NCBI GenBank assembly: GCA_030680795.1
Contig: JAUXUL010000010.1
Span: forward strand, 180,148 to 244,147
DNA: 64,000 nucleotides
From: Anaerolineales bacterium
GTDB lineage: Bacteria > Chloroflexota > Anaerolineae > Anaerolineales > Villigracilaceae
Direction of reading: 5' to 3'
Below, one piece after another: positions 61,247 to 64,000 of the stretch; within the stretch, counting starts at the first letter, position 1; every line of letters starts with the position of its first letter. A program made the translations under genes and the position numbers. The notes below the pieces were generated by a model. The model was not told the origin of the DNA. It saw only the letters and a program-made list of their open reading frames with translations, and did no database searches.

Positions 61247-61837
61247 ATGAAACACAAAAGGAACTGGATCATCGCTATCATCTTGTCTGCAGCCGCAGGT
61301 TTTGTTGCGTTGCAAAATGTTACCGCGCCAACTCACGATGCTGCAACTCCTGATGCAGTGATTACGATAACAGCTGAAACACCACTAACTGGGTCACAAA
61401 CTATAACACCAACAGATGAAGGCTGTGCGTATGTCTGGGGATACCATGACGCGCCGGAATTGACAGAAAAAGTGGATGCGGCTGTGCGCGCCATGAATGA
61501 ACAAGCCAGCGCGCGCGCCAGCCTATTTGGCGAGGACTGCATTTTTGCGGACGGTCAATCCACATTTGGGGCCATGGAAACGGATTTCTACGTCCGCCTG
61601 CCAGTGGCTGACCTAACAGCAGAAGCAGCCTTTGGGGATTGGATGGCGCAGGTTTTGCCGATCATCACCCAAATCCCCCGCGAGCAGATGCAGGGCAATT
61701 ACGGCTTCGTCGAATTCTGGTTCGAGAAAAATGACGCGGAATTTATCATTTTGCGCGTCCCGATCCAGAGATACCTGGATGAAGGGCGGGATAAAACAGG
61801 CCCGGACTTGTTCCACATGTTTATTAACCCTCCTTAA
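61247..61837 (+). CDS. Hypothetical exported protein
   Basis: 196 residues: a single N-terminal hydrophobic helix (NWIIAIILSAAAGFVALQNV, read as signal or anchor), then a Thr-rich stretch and a compact soluble domain with two Cys (CAYVWGYHDAPELTEKVDAAVRAMNEQASARASLFGEDCIFADGQSTFGAMETDFYVRLPVADL). No family is recognised. A 28-codon frame (61164-61250, MDEKGIMLKRIL...) overlaps its start by 4 bases and could be a leader peptide, but support is weak. Confidence 0.7.
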   Translation: MKHKRNWIIAIILSAAAGFVALQNVTAPTHDAATPDAVITITAETPLTGSQTITPTDEGCAYVWGYHDAPELTEKVDAAVRAMNEQASARASLFGEDCIFADGQSTFGAMETDFYVRLPVADLTAEAAFGDWMAQVLPIITQIPREQMQGNYGFVEFWFEKNDAEFIILRVPIQRYLDEGRDKTGPDLFHMFINPP

Positions 61838-62494
61838 TATTTCGTCCTCCCGAAAGAGCACACCGCACTGGCGTACGGCGCAAGTGTCGGGACAATGTGA
61901 GCAAAGCTGCACGCTCAATGGCGTGGAAAGACTTCACCGCGAAGCGCATCGCCGAGCTCGCTTAGTCAGCATCTTTCCAACCCGGCTTCTTGTTTGCGCC
62001 TGGTTTCAGCCGTGCAATATCAGGAAATATAAAGTTTCTTTTTGCATGTACAATTATCTCAATGATTGGTGAATGTATGTTTGGGCTGGCTGATCCTGCA
62101 CATATTCTTTGTGGATGTCGAGCGCGATGTATCTTTGTATGTCTCTTGTATTTTGGGATATTTTCATGCTACACTCCTTGTTAGAAAGACGAATGGGGCG
62201 CGGATTTTTGGTTTAGAAGTCCTGCCCTGAGCCCGTCGAAGGGTGCAGCTACTGATTCGGGCTCTGGCTTACGCCGTCCCAGATTAGTTTCCGCGGGTGT
62301 CCAAATAACGCAGCGGGCTCAGACTTGTAGAAGTCTTCCCATACTGGCAACCGGACAACCCAGACGCTCACATCCCATCAGCGTTCCCGCGGCGGTGTCA
62401 CCTTGAGGATACGCTGATGCCACGTCCCAAACAAGGACATTCTAATAACGCAAACCATTCGGCGGTTTAAGTACAACTTGGAAAGAAAAATCGT
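61838..62494. other. 657-base gap: decayed repeats, no supported gene
   Basis: Contains CCCTGAGCCCGTCGAAGGG (repeat) near 62222-62241 and a CAGCGTTCCC.../...GATACGCTG stem near 62380-62419. No frame with a family feature. Could hold a small RNA but nothing shows it. Confidence 0.4.
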
Positions 62495-63130
62495 ATGGCT
62501 GAGTTTGTAACACTTACCTGTCCTTCCTGCGGAGGCAAACTACAAATCACAAACGATATAGAACAATTCGTTTGTGGATATTGTGGCAGTGAGCATATTG
62601 TAAGACGAGGTGGTGGCATTATTGCCCTTGCCCCTGTAATTGAAGGCATCAAGAAAGTCCAAATAGGAACGGACAAGACGGCTTCTGAGTTAGCTATAAA
62701 GCGACTAGAGAAAGAAATACACGATCTTCGGTCAGAACTCATAAAAGCGAAACTATCCATGAGAACATCGCCATATGATGCAAATGCTGTTATTTTCATT
62801 GAAAGGTGGCGTTCAAGTATTAGAAATTTTTTGAAAGGGGAAGTCGTTGCAGATTATCTTTGGGAGAAAGGGAAAATTAGCAGGAAAATAATAAGCGTTG
62901 ATATCCCCTATTTCGTAGTACATTCCGATGAGTTGTGGGATTTATTATCTGGTGCAGATTGTGAAGAAATTGAATATCGCGTGCGAGAGGCGCTCGACAA
63001 AAGTAAAGGGCTGAAAAGAAGAGCATATGAAGAATTGATAGGCTCTTGCCAGCGGGTTAAGCAGTTGACGCAAACTATACTGGATAAATCACGTGAATTG
63101 AAGATACATGAACAGATAGTAAAGGCGTAA
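62495..63130 (+). CDS. Hypothetical protein with N-terminal zinc ribbon
   Basis: 211 residues: a zinc ribbon CPSCGGKLQITNDIEQFVCGYCGSEHIVRRGGG (CxxC...CxxC, residues 8-34), a coiled-coil region (SELAIKRLEKEIHDLRSELIKAKL) and a helical C-terminal part. No other family recognised. AT-richer than its neighbours. Start follows TTGGAAAGAAAAATCGT. No close partner gene. Confidence 0.75.
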   Translation: MAEFVTLTCPSCGGKLQITNDIEQFVCGYCGSEHIVRRGGGIIALAPVIEGIKKVQIGTDKTASELAIKRLEKEIHDLRSELIKAKLSMRTSPYDANAVIFIERWRSSIRNFLKGEVVADYLWEKGKISRKIISVDIPYFVVHSDELWDLLSGADCEEIEYRVREALDKSKGLKRRAYEELIGSCQRVKQLTQTILDKSRELKIHEQIVKA

Positions 63131-63368
63131 GTACTTCAAATCTATAACCGCAGCCGACCGATGAGTAGCAGTGTCAAGGGTTGGGAGTCTGCGCGGTTTA
63201 CAGGCATTTTTCTGGCTTCGAGCTTTTCCTGCTCCCAAGCAGAATCCACGCTTGTACTGAGCCTGTCGAAGTGCCCGCCCTGGTGGTTGAGCTTGTCGAG
63301 ACCCACTGCCACTACCCCACCAAAAGCATGCGGGGCTTACGCGCGCCCCTTGCACAATAATTTAGGTC
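63131..63368. repeat. Repeat-rich gap before higB, with family A remnants
   Basis: Includes GTACTGAGCCTGTCGAAG and TGGTGGTTGAGCTTGTCGAG (63280-63310), variants of family A and of the GAGCCTGTCGAAGG type seen at 24890 and 62225. Confidence 0.55.
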
Positions 63369-63397
63369 TTGATATAGCATGAGTATCGTGCTATCAT
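63369..63397 (+). promoter_or_regulatory. higBA promoter with overlapping operator palindrome
   Basis: TTGATA at 63369-63374, 17-base spacer, TATCAT at 63392-63397. A 21-base near-palindrome ATAGCATGA-GTA-TCGTGCTAT at 63374-63394 covers the spacer and part of the -10, fitting repression by HigA. Confidence 0.7.
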
Positions 63398-63403
63398 AGC
63401 GGC

Positions 63404-63697
63404 ATGATTCAGTCTTTCAAAAATACGGGAACAGAAGATGTTTTCAACGGCGAGAATACCAAAGGGGCGCGAAAGATTTGCCCGACTTCTATATGGAAAA
63501 TTGCCGCCCGAAAACTTGACCAAGTTGATTCTGTTACTGCTCTCTCTGAATTAAGAATTCCTCCAAAAAATAAACTTGAAGCCTTGTCGGGTGATAGAAA
63601 ATGGCAACATTGCATTCGCATCAATGACCAATACCGTGTTTGTTTCGTATGGACACAATCAGGTCCCGACCAAGTTGAAATTGTTGATTATCACTAG
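63404..63697 (+). CDS. higB: HigB-like mRNA interferase toxin
   Basis: 97 residues, HigB/RelE fold: MIQSFKNTGTEDVFNGENTKGARKICPTSIWKIAARKLDQVDSVTALSELRIPPKNKLEALSGDRKWQHCIRINDQYRVCFVWTQSGPDQVEIVDYH, with the family's R-PP-N-LE-L-GDR-G--SIRIN-QYRICF motif and a closing VEIVDYH. It cleaves mRNA at the ribosome. higA follows after 22 bases, in the toxin-first order typical of higBA. Confidence 0.95.
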   Translation: MIQSFKNTGTEDVFNGENTKGARKICPTSIWKIAARKLDQVDSVTALSELRIPPKNKLEALSGDRKWQHCIRINDQYRVCFVWTQSGPDQVEIVDYH

Positions 63698-63719
63698 AAA
63701 CATAAGCAGGAGATAAATT

Positions 63720-64000
63720 ATGGTTCGCGTTCCTACTAATCGCACTCCCAATCATCCAGGTGAATTGCTTTTGGAAGAGTTTCTTAGCCCAATGGTAATC
63801 AGCCTAAGAGACTTGGCCGACAGTATTCATGTTCCATACCAGCGTATCAATGAGATTATCAATGGTCGCAGAGGTATAACTCCCAGCACGGCTTTGCGTT
63901 TGGCAAAATTCTTCGATATGTCTGCTGATTTCTGGATGAATTTGCAATTACGTTGGGATTTGTATTTTGCTCAACAAGATGAAAATAAAGTATTGGAGGC
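63720..64000 (+). CDS. higA: HigA-like antitoxin, partial at the window end
   Basis: 93 codons to the window edge. HTH_XRE type: MVRVPTNRTPNHPGELLLEEFLSPMVISLRDLADSIHVPYQRINEIINGRRGITPSTALRLAKFFDMSADFWMNLQLRWDLY, the HigA signature (HPGE-L-EEFL-P...INEI--G-R-IT--TA-RLA--F--S--FW-NLQ). Start after CAGGAGATAAATT. It should bind HigB and the operator at 63374-63394. Confidence 0.95.
   Translation, partial: MVRVPTNRTPNHPGELLLEEFLSPMVISLRDLADSIHVPYQRINEIINGRRGITPSTALRLAKFFDMSADFWMNLQLRWDLYFAQQDENKVLE

Noticed and set aside
61164..61250. 28-codon frame overlapping the start of the 61247 gene
   Set aside because: Could be a leader peptide, but without a clear ribosome site or family match it is only mentioned.
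62443..62470. Sequence resembling an integron attC core (TAATAACGC...)
   Set aside because: The R' and R'' boxes (GTTRRRY / RYYYAAC) do not fit, and no cassette or integrase is near.

Overview
The window is bacterial and of mid GC content. It most resembles an anaerobic-type member of the Chloroflexota (Anaerolineae-like). This is inferred from the many short-signal lipoproteins with Thr/Pro-rich linkers (TATPVPPTETPSPTP type), a Tad-pilus-like secretome with DUF11-type modules, a large load of small dispersed palindromic repeats, and the housekeeping gene set. No rRNA or tRNA gene, CRISPR array or complete insertion sequence was seen.

Layout. 0-4.3 kb holds translation and secretion genes: ileS (partial) under a T-box, an S1-domain protein, ftsY-prfB (prfB with the programmed +1 frameshift) and trxA. 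4.3-8.2 kb holds a tandemly duplicated lipoprotein block next to murA, whose catalytic Cys is replaced by Asp. 8.3-19 kb holds a prepilin peptidase and five TadE/TadG-like surface proteins, interrupted by glmS, which has its own glmS ribozyme. 19-26.7 kb holds lipoproteins (one a DUF3048 protein carrying an SdrD-B domain), an AlkD-like glycosylase, thiolase, two DinB proteins, 3-hydroxybutyryl-CoA dehydrogenase and a LysM protein.

26.7-34 kb is the most unusual region. Five copies of the same 5' cassette (hairpin, ribosome site and the first ~17 codons of an LRR protein) precede, in order, a DUF2442/DUF4160 pair, a TumE-like toxin pair, a Cap12-type TIR protein, an LRR-TIR protein and an LRR-Roc-COR protein. 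The last two share the whole N-terminal LRR up to a YLRAK hinge and differ in their effector half. This looks like a small immune or conflict island built by copying one N-terminal module.

34-50 kb holds gamma-glutamyltransferase (with an in-frame palindromic repeat), a GMC oxidoreductase, small anchored SH3/HhH proteins, a Cys-rich ferredoxin regulator, a DUF6941-like/HicA/HicB operon, a DUF559 gene inserted behind a duplicated aldehyde dehydrogenase 3' end, and an operon deoC-clc-ALDH16. 50-57 kb holds dCMP deaminase, a SufR-like regulator, iscX-nuoB-nuoCD, nuoI, an Mrp-like ATPase and a PSP1 protein. 57-64 kb holds a PIG-L deacetylase, an M20 amidohydrolase, feoA-feoB, a zinc-ribbon protein and a higB-higA pair that runs off the end.

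Common themes are iron-sulfur and iron handling (SufR-like regulator, IscX, NuoBCDI, Mrp, FeoAB, ferredoxin), cell-envelope construction (MurA, GlmS, Tad proteins, lipoproteins), and a genome shaped by small repeats that have entered intergenic gaps, a ribozyme stem and at least one reading frame. All calls come from reading the sequence; no database search was run.
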